A DNA stretch of 64,000 nucleotides from Demequina lutea (GCF_013409005.1 NZ_JACBZO010000001.1:744001-808000), one strand, 5' to 3'; shown: positions 42,621 through 52,386, counted from the stretch's first letter. Made by a program: numbers and translations. Notes: generated from the letters alone by a model not told the origin.

Positions 42621-42674
42621 GGATTGATCCTGGCATGCCCGGGGTTTCACGGGTGGCGAAAGCGCAGTGTTCGG

Positions 42675-42701
42675 TTAGCACTCGCAGCCGGGGAGTGCTA
42701 A
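42675..42701 (+). promoter_or_regulatory. CIRCE operator (HrcA binding site)
   Basis: TTAGCACTC at 42675-42683 and GAGTGCTAA at 42693-42701 form the perfect consensus inverted repeat with nine bases between. HrcA bound here represses groES until heat or misfolded protein sequesters it. It lies about 100 bases ahead of the groES start and also close to the divergent methyltransferase. Confidence 0.97.
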
Positions 42702-42804
42702 ATTGCTGATGTTCCCTCAAGGGAACGCGGCCACAGCCCGACCCCCGCGACGGCGGGCAAGTAGCCGAATCACATCGTCTCGTTCAAGGAAGGTGAGGTC
42801 CGCT

Positions 42805-43098
42805 GTGTCGGTCTCTATCAAGCCTCTCGAGGACAAGGTTGTAGTCAAGCCGGCGACCGCCGAGAAGACAACTGCCTCAGGTCTCGTGATCCCTGACACT
42901 GCCAAGGAAAAGCCCCAAGAGGGCGAGATTGTCGCGGTCGGCCCCGGCCGCATCGATGACAATGGCAACCGTATTCCGCTGGATGTCGCCGTGGGTAACC
43001 GCGTGATGTACAGCAAGTACGGCGGCACCGAGGTCAAGTACGCGGGTGAGGATTACCTCATCCTGTCCGTGCGTGACCTTCTCGCCATCGTCGACTAG
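42805..43098 (+). CDS. groES: Co-chaperonin GroES
   Basis: Lid of the GroEL chamber, 97 aa. [16 protein letters not shown], the mobile loop [17 protein letters not shown] and [16 protein letters not shown] [15 protein letters not shown] are typical. The GTG at 42805 gives the family start, with AAGGTGAGG close upstream. groEL does not follow: a terminator comes directly after, so groEL is elsewhere, as in some actinobacteria. Confidence 0.98.
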   Translation: MSVSIKPLEDKVVVKPATAEKTTASGLVIPDTAKEKPQEGEIVAVGPGRIDDNGNRIPLDVAVGNRVMYSKYGGTEVKYAGEDYLILSVRDLLAIVD

Positions 43099-43136
43099 GC
43101 GCTGTCTGTTCTCAATCGCGATCTAGCGATCGCATG

Positions 43137-43174
43137 CACGAAGGCCCCGGAGATTTCTCTCTGGGGCTTTCGTG
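43137..43174 (+). terminator. Terminator after groES
   Basis: CACGAAGGCCCC (43137-43148) pairs along 12 bases, with one G-T pair, with GGGGCTTTCGTG (43163-43174), followed by TTTT. It sits between the convergent groES and whiB3-like genes. Confidence 0.9.
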
Positions 43175-43249
43175 TTTTCAGGGCCGCTCCGCTGTCGCAA
43201 GGGGGGTCGCGTCAGAGGTGGCCGCGGCATTGGCCAACTTCGCAGGTGG

Positions 43250-43540
43250 TCAACTGGCCTGCTTGAGTCGGCCAGCGAGGATTGCATGGCGCTCGTCCTC
43301 GCTCAGCCCTCCCCACACGCCAAACGGTTCGCGTGCAGTGAGCGAACGCTCGCGACACAACTCCAGCACGGGGCAACGGTTGCAGTAGTGCTTCGCGGCC
43401 TCCGCGCGACGTCGCCGGGCAGCTCCGCGTTCGCCCTCTGGGTGAAAGAAAAGGTCGGGGTCCGCGTCTCTACACGCACCCTCGTACTGCCACTCCCATT
43501 GAACTTGAGTGGGGGCCGGCAGTGTTGCGATCATCTCCAT
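43250..43540 (-). CDS. whiB3: WhiB-family iron-sulfur regulator (WhiB3/WhiD-like)
   Basis: A 96-aa transcription factor that binds a [4Fe-4S] cluster and partners with the main sigma factor; members sense redox or NO. The four cluster cysteines are at residues 23, 53, 56 and 62, and the GVWGG turn is at 74-78. The FFHPEGERGAARRRR insert and the neighbourhood with groES and guaB point to the WhiB3/WhiD branch. The ATG at 43540 has a strong GAGGAG ribosome binding site; the upstream extension is not needed. Confidence 0.9.
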   Translation of the reverse strand: MEMIATLPAPTQVQWEWQYEGACRDADPDLFFHPEGERGAARRRRAEAAKHYCNRCPVLELCRERSLTAREPFGVWGGLSEDERHAILAGRLKQAS

Positions 43541-43708
43541 CGTGCTCCTCGGTCGGCGGGCCCCGCCCGCGTCGTCTTTGACCCGGGACCGCCCCTGGCG
43601 TCCAGCCAGAGACATATTCACCGTAGACCGGACTAATGAGATGGTCACGGCTGTCGGGCTGCTCGCTTCCTACATCTCCGTTTCTACTCCTTTGGAGGCT
43701 CCGTGGGA

Positions 43709-43727
43709 ACCCCCAATTTATGGGGGT
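43709..43727. promoter_or_regulatory. Inverted repeat in the whiB3-guaB gap
   Basis: ACCCCC (43709-43714) and GGGGGT (43722-43727) flank an AT-rich seven-base centre in the 287-base divergent gap. It could be an operator or a leader hairpin for either gene; nothing in the sequence decides. The rest of the gap shows no gene. Confidence 0.4.
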
Positions 43728-43818
43728 ACCTGCACTTGTTTTCGCGAACCCATCCCGGTAAGAGCCTCGATGTCCTCGCCATGCCTTGCCGAACTCGACT
43801 CGCGACCGCGCGCCCTAG

Positions 43819-45339
<1,521 letters not shown>

Positions 45340-45341
45340 CG

Positions 45342-46091
45342 GTGGCGCTCAGCTGGAATGCACTCGCGCTTCTTGCGGTAGTGGCTTTGGTGGCGGGGTT
45401 TCTCGACACGCTCGCAGGTGGCGGCGGCCTGTTGACCCTTCCAGCATTACTGCTCGCCGGGGTGCCTCCGCTCGCGGCCCTTGGCACAAATAAGTTCCAG
45501 GGTTCCTTCGGCACCGGCATGGCGACCTACCAGGTGTTGCGGCGCGGGCGGGTGTCGTGGCCCGATGTGCGCTGGCCGATGATCTTCGCCTTTGGCGGCT
45601 CGGTGGCAGGGTCGGTCGCCATCCAGTGGGTCAACACCGACGGCTTGCGAGTGCTGATCCCCGTGGTGCTCGCCGTGATCGCCGCGTACTTCCTCTTCGT
45701 GCCCCGCGCCCACGAGCCTCCCGCCCAGCCGCGCATCGGCTCGCGCGTGTTTGACGGCGGCGTGGTTCCCGCGATCGGCGCGTATGACGGGGCGTTTGGG
45801 CCTGGTACGGGCTCGCTGTTCGCCCTCACGGGCGTGGCGCTCAGGGCGCGGCCGCTCGTGCAGTCCACCGCCGTGGCCAAGACGCTGAACTTTGCGACCA
45901 ACGTGGCTGCGCTCGCCGTGTTCTTGGTGGCGGGACACTTGGTGTGGGCCGCAGGAGCCGCGATGATCGGCGGGCAGCTGCTAGGCGCGTATGTCGCGTC
46001 GCACGTGCTGTTCCGAGTGAAGCCCCTGGTGATCAGGGTGCTCATCGTGGTGATGTCGCTCGGGATGCTCGTGCGGGTGCTGGTGGGGTAG
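45342..46091 (+). CDS. TauE/SafE (TSUP) family permease
   Basis: A 249-aa membrane protein with about eight helices. The N-terminal GFLDTLAGGGGLLTLPALLLAGVPPLAALGTNKFQ pattern (bases about 45390-45500, key GGGG and GTNK) and the repeat GAYDGAFGPGTGSLFALTG in the second half are TSUP signatures. Family members move sulfite, sulfonates or other organic anions; the substrate is not evident. GTG start directly after guaB; converges with the glutamate dehydrogenase gene. Confidence 0.88.
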   Translation: MALSWNALALLAVVALVAGFLDTLAGGGGLLTLPALLLAGVPPLAALGTNKFQGSFGTGMATYQVLRRGRVSWPDVRWPMIFAFGGSVAGSVAIQWVNTDGLRVLIPVVLAVIAAYFLFVPRAHEPPAQPRIGSRVFDGGVVPAIGAYDGAFGPGTGSLFALTGVALRARPLVQSTAVAKTLNFATNVAALAVFLVAGHLVWAAGAAMIGGQLLGAYVASHVLFRVKPLVIRVLIVVMSLGMLVRVLVG

Positions 46092-46105
46092 GTCGCGCCG
46101 CGCGA

Positions 46106-47371
46106 TTACGGGTAGAGCCCGCGCAGACGGTGGGCATCGGTGACGCGGCGCACGGCGAGCGCCGTCGCGGCCTGGCGCAGCGTCATCGCGTGCTCGACGG
46201 AATACGCCGAGACGTCGTGCCAGGCCCTGTCCATCTTGTCCGCCAGGCGCGCGTTGACGTCGTCCTCGCTCCATTGCCACGCCTGATTCGCCTGCACCCA
46301 CTCGAAGTAGCTCACCACCACGCCTCCCGCGTTCGCGAGGATGTCGGGAACGACGAGGATGTCGCGCGCGGCGAGGATCGCGTCGGCCGCCTTGGTCGTG
46401 GGTCCATTGGCGCCCTCCACCACGATGCTCGCCTTCACCAGCGGAGCGGTGTCCGCCGTCAGCACGCCCTCGACGGCCGCGGGAACGAGCACGTCAACGT
46501 CGAGCGCCAGGAGTTCGGTCGCGTCGATGTTCTCGGCGCCCGAGAAGTCTCTCACCGAGCCGGTGCTCGCGGCGTGGATGGTAAGTGCCGCCGTGTCCAG
46601 CCCCCCCGGCGCGTAGATGGCGCCGTCGATGTCGGAGACGGCCACCACGCGCACGCCGTGCTCGGCGAGCAGCTGCGCAGCGCCGTGGCCCACCTTGCCG
46701 AAGCCCTGGACCGCGGCGGTGGCGCGCGTTGGGTCGATACCGCGCGTGCGCATCGCGAGAGCGGCCACGTGTGCGACACCTCTGGACGTCGCCAGCGCGC
46801 GCCCCAAGGAACCCCCGAGGCTGACCGGCTTTCCCGTCACCACTCCCGGAACCGTGTGGCCCACGGCCACCGAATAGGTATCCATGATCCAGGCCATGGT
46901 CTGCTCGTCGGTGCCGATGTCGGGTGCAGGGATGTCGACAGTGGGGCCGATGATCGGCAGAATTTCCGAGGTGTAACGCCTCGTGACGCGCTCAAGCTCG
47001 GGAAGGGAGTGCTCGCGAGGGTCGATGGCGATGCCGCCCTTGGCTCCGCCGTATGGCACGTCGAGCAGCGCGCACTTCCAGGTCATCCACATCGCGAGGG
47101 CGCGCACCTCGTTCAGGTCGACACCCGGCGCGTAGCGGAGTCCTCCCTTGGCGGGGCCGCGCGAGTAGTTGTGTTGCACCCTGTAGCCCTTGTAGACCGC
47201 AATGGAGCCGTCATCGCGCTTGAGGGGTACGGTGACCATGAGTTCGCGCCTCGACGCGGCGAGCATGCGGTGTGTGCCCTCGCTCAGTCCCAGGTGCGCG
47301 GCCGCCTCGGCCAGTTGCGCGTGCGCGTCGTCGAGAGGCCCGGCGCCGTGGGTGACTTGCTGCTCCGTCAT
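46106..47371 (-). CDS. Glu/Leu/Phe/Val dehydrogenase, probably glutamate dehydrogenase
   Basis: A 421-aa hexameric-type amino acid dehydrogenase interconverting glutamate and 2-oxoglutarate with ammonia. The substrate block is HNYSRGPAKGGLRY then WKCALLDVPYGGAKGG with the catalytic lysines; PAPDIGTDEQTMAW follows; the dinucleotide fold begins at VQGFGKVGHGAA. The length fits the small GDH class. Start ATG at 47371 has GGGAGAG upstream. Leucine dehydrogenase specificity cannot be excluded. Confidence 0.88.
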   Translation of the reverse strand: MTEQQVTHGAGPLDDAHAQLAEAAAHLGLSEGTHRMLAASRRELMVTVPLKRDDGSIAVYKGYRVQHNYSRGPAKGGLRYAPGVDLNEVRALAMWMTWKCALLDVPYGGAKGGIAIDPREHSLPELERVTRRYTSEILPIIGPTVDIPAPDIGTDEQTMAWIMDTYSVAVGHTVPGVVTGKPVSLGGSLGRALATSRGVAHVAALAMRTRGIDPTRATAAVQGFGKVGHGAAQLLAEHGVRVVAVSDIDGAIYAPGGLDTAALTIHAASTGSVRDFSGAENIDATELLALDVDVLVPAAVEGVLTADTAPLVKASIVVEGANGPTTKAADAILAARDILVVPDILANAGGVVVSYFEWVQANQAWQWSEDDVNARLADKMDRAWHDVSAYSVEHAMTLRQAATALAVRRVTDAHRLRGLYP

Positions 47372-47391
47372 GGTCTCTCCCGCTCCCTGCG

Positions 47392-48135
47392 CTAGAAGAG
47401 CGCGTCGTTGTCTTGCGCAGCCTCCGAGGCCTCGATGGGCACCGGCCAGTCGGGCCGTGGCAGATCGTCGATGGTGCCCTTGGACTTGAGCCAGGCCCCA
47501 AACCGCACCGCCCACACGCGGTGGGCCTCGGCCTGCTGATCGTGCAATGCGGGCAGATCGGTCTGGCCGACGGTGGGGTAGCGGTCCGCGATCGCGTGAA
47601 CGAGGTCCAGCGTCGCGAGCACGTCGGCATCCGCCGCGTGAAGGCTGTCCGCGTCGACGGGCACCACGTAGATGTGACACATGTCGATGAGTTTGCGCGG
47701 GCCCTTCCGGTACTTGTCGAGGTGCCTGTCGAGCACGAGCGGGTCGACCACGGGCCTGACGCCGCCGGGAAGACGTTGGCCGAGCGTCGGCAATCCATGG
47801 CGGGAGAGCTCGGCGTCAAGGATGCTCAGGTCGTATTGGACGTTGAAGCCCACCACGGGGACGCTGGCCGTGAGCGCCTCGGCGAGTGCCGCGGCGATCT
47901 CCTCGAGGGCTCCTTCTGGAGGCACGCCCTCGGCGCGCGCCTGCTCGGTGGTGATGCCGTGCACCTCGGTGGCTCGTGCGGGAATCTCGACGCCGGGGTC
48001 GATGAGCCACGTGCGCGTCTCGACCCTTTCGCCCTCGCGGCGGATCAGCGCCGCCGTCACGATCCGGTCGGTGGTGGTGCTCACACCCGTGGTCTCGGTG
48101 TCGAATCCCACCATTGGTCCGTCAAGCCAGCTCAT
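47392..48135 (-). CDS. DnaQ-like 3'-5' exonuclease
   Basis: A 247-aa DEDD-family exonuclease. Exo I is VGFDTETTG near residue 9, Exo II is VVGFNVQYDLSILD near residue 98, and Exo III is HAADADVLATLDL near residue 165, so all four acids are present. It is a stand-alone domain like those named as DNA polymerase III epsilon homologues in actinobacteria, likely in repair or nucleic-acid trimming. The ATG at 48135 (MSWLDGP) has CAGGCT six bases upstream and no ribosome binding site. The GDH gene follows 20 bases downstream. Confidence 0.88.
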   Translation of the reverse strand: MSWLDGPMVGFDTETTGVSTTTDRIVTAALIRREGERVETRTWLIDPGVEIPARATEVHGITTEQARAEGVPPEGALEEIAAALAEALTASVPVVGFNVQYDLSILDAELSRHGLPTLGQRLPGGVRPVVDPLVLDRHLDKYRKGPRKLIDMCHIYVVPVDADSLHAADADVLATLDLVHAIADRYPTVGQTDLPALHDQQAEAHRVWAVRFGAWLKSKGTIDDLPRPDWPVPIEASEAAQDNDALF

Positions 48136-48240
48136 GCCCCCAGCCTGGCACGACCCACCGACGGGTGACGACATCACGCGCTATCGGCACATCACGCAAG
48201 GAAACGGCCGCGACACCGTGTGTCATGTGCGGATAGCGCG

Positions 48241-48270
48241 TAGGGCGCGGCAGGGCGCGGCAGGGCGCCG
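48241..48270 (+). repeat. Three tandem 10-base repeats
   Basis: TAGGGCGCGG, CAGGGCGCGG and CAGGGCGCCG follow each other in the divergent gap between the exonuclease gene and guaB3, about 65 bases before the guaB3 start. Could be a regulator site or simple slippage. Confidence 0.5.
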
Positions 48271-48334
48271 TCGGGTGGGGAGCACTTCGGGTGCCACGGA
48301 TACCTCCCGTCGCCCGACCGGTAGGCTGGATGCC

Positions 48335-49459
48335 GTGACAAACGAGATCGAGATTGGGCGCGGCAAGCGCGGACGCAGGGCATACTCCTTCGACGATGTG
48401 GCGATTGTGCCCTCGCGGCGCACGCGCGACCCCGAGAAGGTGTCTCTCGCGTGGCAGATCGATGCGTTCCGCTTCGAGATCCCCGTGCTTGCGGCTCCCA
48501 TGGACTCCGTGATGTCCCCGGCGACCGCGATCGCCTTGGGCAAGGCGGGCGGACTTGGGGTGCTCGACCTTGAGGGCTTGTGGACTCGGTACGAGGATCC
48601 GACCGCTCAGCTTGCGGAGATCGCGTCGCTTCCCCGCGAGGCCGCGACCGCGCGCATGCAAGAGATCTATCGCGAACCGGTCAAGCCCGAGCTCATCTCG
48701 GCGCGACTTGGTGAGATCCGAGCCGCGGGCGTCACCGTGGCCGGTGCGTTGTCTCCCCACCGGACCCAGGAGCTTTACCAGACGGTTCTCAAGGCCGGCG
48801 TCGACATCTTTGTCATCCGCGGCACCACCGTCTCGGCGGAGCACGTGTCCGCAGTGGGCGAGCCCCTCAACCTCAAGAAGTTCATCTACGACCTCGACGT
48901 CCCCGTCATCGTCGGCGGCGCCTCGACCTACCAGGCGGCCCTGCACCTCATGCGCACGGGCGCCGCGGGCGTGCTCGTCGGCTTTGGCGGTGGCGCGGCC
49001 TTGACGACGCGCACCTCGCTCGGCATTCACGCGCCGATGGCCACTGCGGTGGCCGACGTCGCCGCGGCTCGCCGCGATTACCTCGACGAGTCGGGCGGCC
49101 GGTATGTCCACGTAATCGCCGACGGCGGCTTGGGCCGCTCGGGAGACATGGTCAAGTCCATCGCTTGTGGCGCCGACGCGTTCATGCTGGGTGCGGCACT
49201 CGCCCGCGCCGAGGAGGCGCCGGGCGGCGGTTACCACTGGGGCCCCGAGGCGCACCACATCGAGTTGCCTCGCGGCGAGCGCGTGCACGTCGGCACGGTC
49301 GCGCCGCTCGACGAGATCCTCTTTGGCCCTGGCACTCACACCGATGGCACCACCAACATCATGGGTGCGCTGCGCCGCTCGATGGCCACCACGGGCTATT
49401 CGGAGCTCAAGGAGTTCCAGCGCGTCGACGTGGTCGTCAGCCCGTACCAGGGCGGCTAA
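48335..49459 (+). CDS. guaB3: GuaB3 family IMP dehydrogenase-like protein
   Basis: A 374-aa member of the IMPDH/GMP reductase superfamily without CBS domains, usual in actinobacteria next to guaB. The barrel is intact (SFDDVAIVPSRR, FEIPVLAAPMDSVMS, VIADGGLGRSGDMVKSIACGADAFMLG in bases about 49110-49195), but where guaB has the catalytic Cys loop this protein reads GFGGGAALTTR without Cys. It is therefore probably not a normal IMPDH; some GuaB3 proteins have been reported as GMP reductases. GTG start with TAGGCT seven bases upstream, no ribosome binding site. Confidence 0.93.
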   Translation: MTNEIEIGRGKRGRRAYSFDDVAIVPSRRTRDPEKVSLAWQIDAFRFEIPVLAAPMDSVMSPATAIALGKAGGLGVLDLEGLWTRYEDPTAQLAEIASLPREAATARMQEIYREPVKPELISARLGEIRAAGVTVAGALSPHRTQELYQTVLKAGVDIFVIRGTTVSAEHVSAVGEPLNLKKFIYDLDVPVIVGGASTYQAALHLMRTGAAGVLVGFGGGAALTTRTSLGIHAPMATAVADVAAARRDYLDESGGRYVHVIADGGLGRSGDMVKSIACGADAFMLGAALARAEEAPGGGYHWGPEAHHIELPRGERVHVGTVAPLDEILFGPGTHTDGTTNIMGALRRSMATTGYSELKEFQRVDVVVSPYQGG

Positions 49460-49507
49460 GCGCATCGGTCGGCCACGGTCGCACCCCCCCGTTCGACGAG
49501 GAGTCTC

Positions 49508-49894
49508 ATGAACATCCGCCAGGCAATTCGCGGCGCGGCGGCGCTCGATGCGGGTGCCATCGTTCTCTTCGCCGCGGTGGGTCGCGCGAACCACGACGAG
49601 GGGATCCTTGGCCGGGCCGGTTTGGGCCTCGCGACCACGGTGTGGCCCTTCCTGGCGGGCGCCGCGATCGGCTGGGTCATCGCCAAGGGGTGGAGCAAGC
49701 CGTGCGCCTGGCGCCCCACGGGGGTCGTCGTGTGGGCGTCGACCCTAGTAGGAGGCATGTTGCTGCGCGTGGCGAGCGGCCAGGGCGTGGAGGTCTCTTT
49801 TGTGGTGGTCGCCGGGTTAGTGCTGGCGTCGTTCCTCATTGGCTGGCGCGTGATCTCGGGGCTGCTGGCCAAGCGCCCGGGACTCAAGAGGTAG
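49508..49894 (+). CDS. DUF3054 family membrane protein
   Basis: A 128-aa protein with four hydrophobic helices. The N-terminal LDAGAIVLFAAVGRANHDEG block is the DUF3054 signature. Function unknown. GAGGAG lies well placed before the ATG. It follows guaB3 by 48 bases and converges with the glycerate kinase gene, stops 14 bases apart. Confidence 0.88.
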   Translation: MNIRQAIRGAAALDAGAIVLFAAVGRANHDEGILGRAGLGLATTVWPFLAGAAIGWVIAKGWSKPCAWRPTGVVVWASTLVGGMLLRVASGQGVEVSFVVVAGLVLASFLIGWRVISGLLAKRPGLKR

Positions 49895-49908
49895 CGCGGT
49901 CCGCGCAG

Positions 49909-51081
49909 CTAAAGAGCCATCCCCGCAGCGAAGTCCCTCACCACCCGTTCGGCGGTCGCCGAAAGTTCCGCCAAGGTCACCTCGGGGTTCATCGCCTCGG
50001 CAAGTGGGCGCGGTCGGGGGTGGATGCAGAAGGTTGCGTCGAGAGCGCCGTGGTCGTCGCCCTCAACCCGTCCCGCGAGCGCGACCACCACGGGTACGCG
50101 CCCACCGGGCGGGCTCGACTTCGCTAGCCGTGCGATCGCGTCGGGCACCTTGCCCCTTGCCGTCTGGGCGTCGAGGCTGCCCTCGCCCGTGATCACGAGG
50201 TCGGCCCCGGCGAGCGCTGCGCCCATCCCCGTCTCGGCCACGATGCGCTGAAGTCCGGGCTCGATGCGCCCACCGAGCGTGAGGATCGCGGCCCCCAAGC
50301 CGCCGGCCGCACCGGCCCCAGGAACGCCGGAGACCTCGGCCCCCGCCTCGCGCAGCGCGAGGGCCCAGCCCTCCATCGCGTACTCCAACTCGGCGACCAG
50401 GGGGGCGTCGGCTCCCTTCTGCGGACCGAACATGCGGGCGGCGCCGGAGGGGCCGAGCAAGGGCGAGTTCACGTCGGCCAGCCCGATGACCGCGCACGCA
50501 AGGGTCGGTGGAAGGAGCACGCGCACGGGTCTCGCCAACAGGGGATTGGCATCGGGAACTCCGTCGCCCGCGAAGAGTTCCGTCCCCGAGACGTCCCACA
50601 TCCTGGCGCCGAGTGCGAGCAGGGCGCCCGTGCCGCCGTCGGTGCACCCGGTCCCGCCGAGTCCCACAAGTATGAGCGAGGGGTTTTCCAATTCCGCGAC
50701 GCGGGCAAGCTGCAGACCCAGGCCGTACGAGTGCGCGCGGCGAGCGGACGCGGGCGACACGTCGTCAAGCAACCCGAGTCCCACGGTGGTCGCGGACTCG
50801 ATCACCGCGGTATCACCGAGCATGACGTGGGCGGCGCGCAGCGGACGTCCGCGCAGGTCGATCGTGTCAACGGCGCCCGGCCGTCCCAGACGGGCAAGGG
50901 CATCGAGCGTGCCCTCCCCGCCGTCGGCCACGAGGGCGACGGTGACAATAGCGTCGGGAGCCGCGCGCAAGGAGCCCTCACGCACGGCCGCGCACGCCTG
51001 CGCGCTGGTGACGGAACCCTTGAAGGAGTCGAGAGCAACGACGATGCGCAGGGGAGTGGTGATGTGGTCGGGCGCTGCCAT
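49909..51081 (-). CDS. Glycerate kinase
   Basis: Phosphorylates D-glycerate to a phosphoglycerate, linking glyoxylate or serine breakdown to glycolysis; 390 aa, normal for the GarK/GlxK family. IVVALDSFKGSVTSAQA opens the protein, LVADGGEGTLDALA and ESATTVGLGLL follow, and LVGLGGTGCTDGGTGALLALG lies mid-protein. ATG at 51081 has a strong GAGGAGG; a start further upstream lacks one. Confidence 0.95.
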   Translation of the reverse strand: MAAPDHITTPLRIVVALDSFKGSVTSAQACAAVREGSLRAAPDAIVTVALVADGGEGTLDALARLGRPGAVDTIDLRGRPLRAAHVMLGDTAVIESATTVGLGLLDDVSPASARRAHSYGLGLQLARVAELENPSLILVGLGGTGCTDGGTGALLALGARMWDVSGTELFAGDGVPDANPLLARPVRVLLPPTLACAVIGLADVNSPLLGPSGAARMFGPQKGADAPLVAELEYAMEGWALALREAGAEVSGVPGAGAAGGLGAAILTLGGRIEPGLQRIVAETGMGAALAGADLVITGEGSLDAQTARGKVPDAIARLAKSSPPGGRVPVVVALAGRVEGDDHGALDATFCIHPRPRPLAEAMNPEVTLAELSATAERVVRDFAAGMAL

Positions 51082-51242
51082 CCGTGCCTCCTCGGTTTCC
51101 TCAGACCACGTTCTCACACGTCGTCTCGCCGTGCCTCGTAAGCGCGCGGGAACCCTGGCGGGTGAAGTGGAGCCTTCATAGTGGCCTGTGCGAACCCCCG
51201 CCCGAACATCGGCCAGCCTCCAAGCGTCGGCCCGGTACGCAG

Positions 51243-51306
51243 CGTCGGTCGGTACGAATCAAGCCATTTGCGGGAGATGGGGCCGACAACCGGTACAGAT
51301 TGAGCC
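51243..51306 (+). repeat. Dispersed repeat, copy A
   Basis: This stretch matches 52954-53018 at 54 of 64 aligned bases with one gap, in the same orientation. It contains two imperfect subunits, each CGGTAC followed by an A/T-rich spacer, AAGCC or GAGCC and a GCGG-A block, 41 bases apart (51250 and 51291). Subrepeats of this spacing recall the multiple-repeat ends of some transposons, but no transposase is present. Confidence 0.75.
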
Positions 51307-51344
51307 GCTGGCGGAAGATGGGGGTAGGCGAGGGCGCTTGAGTA

Positions 51345-51373
51345 TTGACAGACGATAGATATCTATCGATAAT
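51345..51373 (+). promoter_or_regulatory. Consensus promoter with embedded 16-bp palindromic operator
   Basis: TTGACA (51345-51350) and GATAAT (51368-51373) are separated by 17 bases, close to the ideal housekeeping promoter, and the ATG follows six bases later, so the transcript should be leaderless. The perfect palindrome CGATAGATATCTATCG occupies 51353-51368, filling almost the whole spacer. A dimeric regulator bound there would block RNA polymerase; the XRE protein encoded two genes down is the obvious candidate. Confidence 0.85.
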
Positions 51374-51379
51374 CGATTC

Positions 51380-51859
51380 ATGAACAGATGGATGCTGAGT
51401 CTTCTCAAGGTACTGATCGTGATCCTCTTCGCCGGCGGACTGCTCGCCCAGGTCGTGTTTATCCCGTGGATCGCGTGGGCCGAGGCCCAGGACTTCCCCG
51501 AGGTGAACTACCTCGCCGTTCCGTACGCCGCGCTCGCGATTGCGACCGTTGCCTGCGCCGAGCTGATCCTCGTGGCCACGTGGAAGCTCGCGGGGATGGT
51601 CGAGCGGGGGAGGATCTTCGACGCGGCTGCCCTGAAGTGGGTCACTCTCATGGTGAACTCCGCATGGGTGGCCACCGCGCTCGTCGCGATCGTGACTATC
51701 GACGCGACGTTCATCGAGGGGCTCGGCCCCATCACCGTGCCCGTCACCCTGATGGGTGCGACGGTTGCTGTGAGCACCGTGGCGCTCATCCTTATGGTCA
51801 TGCGTGGGCTGCTCCAGACCGCCGTCCAGCACAAGGGCGAGCTGGACGAGGTCGTCTGA
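51380..51859 (+). CDS. DUF2975 family membrane protein
   Basis: A 159-aa protein with four transmembrane helices (about residues 7-28, 45-67, 90-112 and 120-145), the layout of DUF2975. In this family the gene is usually paired with a small XRE regulator, as here; the membrane protein may control or sense for it. No ribosome binding site: the ATG is six bases from GATAAT. The base composition at its promoter is much more A/T-rich than the neighbourhood. Confidence 0.85.
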   Translation: MNRWMLSLLKVLIVILFAGGLLAQVVFIPWIAWAEAQDFPEVNYLAVPYAALAIATVACAELILVATWKLAGMVERGRIFDAAALKWVTLMVNSAWVATALVAIVTIDATFIEGLGPITVPVTLMGATVAVSTVALILMVMRGLLQTAVQHKGELDEVV

Positions 51860-52092
51860 TGGGCATCGTCGTCTCGATCGACGTGCTGCTCGCCAAGCGC
51901 AAGATGTCGGTCGCGGAGTTCGCGGACGCCGTGGGCATCACGCCCGCAAATGTTGCGGTGCTCAAGAACGGCAGGGCCAAGGCGATCCGTTTCACGACGC
52001 TCGAGGCGATCTGCAGGGTGCTCGACTGCCAGCCGGGGGACATCCTGGAGTGGGTACCGGATGCGGACGACGGCGCGCAGGGTGACGCCTAG
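51859..52092 (+). CDS. XRE-family (YozG-like) transcriptional regulator
   Basis: A 77-aa helix-turn-helix protein. The HTH spans MSVAEFADAVGITPANVAVLKNG to the TTLEAICRVLDCQPGDILEW helix, the compact YozG/Cro type. The ATG overlaps the DUF2975 stop (TGATG), so the two are translated together. It probably represses the pair through the palindrome at 51353-51368; that is inference. Confidence 0.9.
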   Translation: MGIVVSIDVLLAKRKMSVAEFADAVGITPANVAVLKNGRAKAIRFTTLEAICRVLDCQPGDILEWVPDADDGAQGDA

Positions 52093-52146
52093 GCCATAGC
52101 CATGCCGCGCGGCTGCTCCCGGAGGCCGTGCAAACGCAACCGGCGC

Positions 52147-52211
52147 CTCAGTCGGCGCTCAGGACCACTCACGAAGGTCCCGTGCGTCTCAGTCGGCGCT
52201 GGTGACCACTC
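52147..52211 (+). repeat. Direct repeat pair with 41-base spacing
   Basis: CTCAGTCGGCGCT followed by an eleven-base block ending GACCACTC occurs at 52147-52170 and again at 52188-52211, 21 of 24 bases identical. The 41-base period is the same as in the dispersed repeat copies that flank this region, although the sequence differs. It may be another decayed element end. Confidence 0.6.
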
Positions 52212-52386
52212 GCCGGTCGGACCCACACAGCAACCCGGCTTGTCGTTAATCCGCCATGTGCTGGAGAGCAGAGCGGTACGCCATTTGAGGTTCAGCCGGT
52301 ACTTCGGTCTGGAGTCGACCTCGGCTGCGGGCGGTGCAACGGCGTTCAGCAGGCCGCGCGCCTAGTGCGGGTGTAAAAAAGGAACC

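Noticed and set aside
48122..49594. A 490-codon minus-strand frame opposite guaB3
   Set aside because: GuaB3 is a clear family member on the plus strand; the opposite product is His/Arg/Val-rich low-quality sequence.
52102..52365. An 87-codon frame after the XRE gene
   Set aside because: It runs through the 41-base direct repeats, has no ribosome binding site, and only its last third looks protein-like; could be a fragment but I cannot support it.
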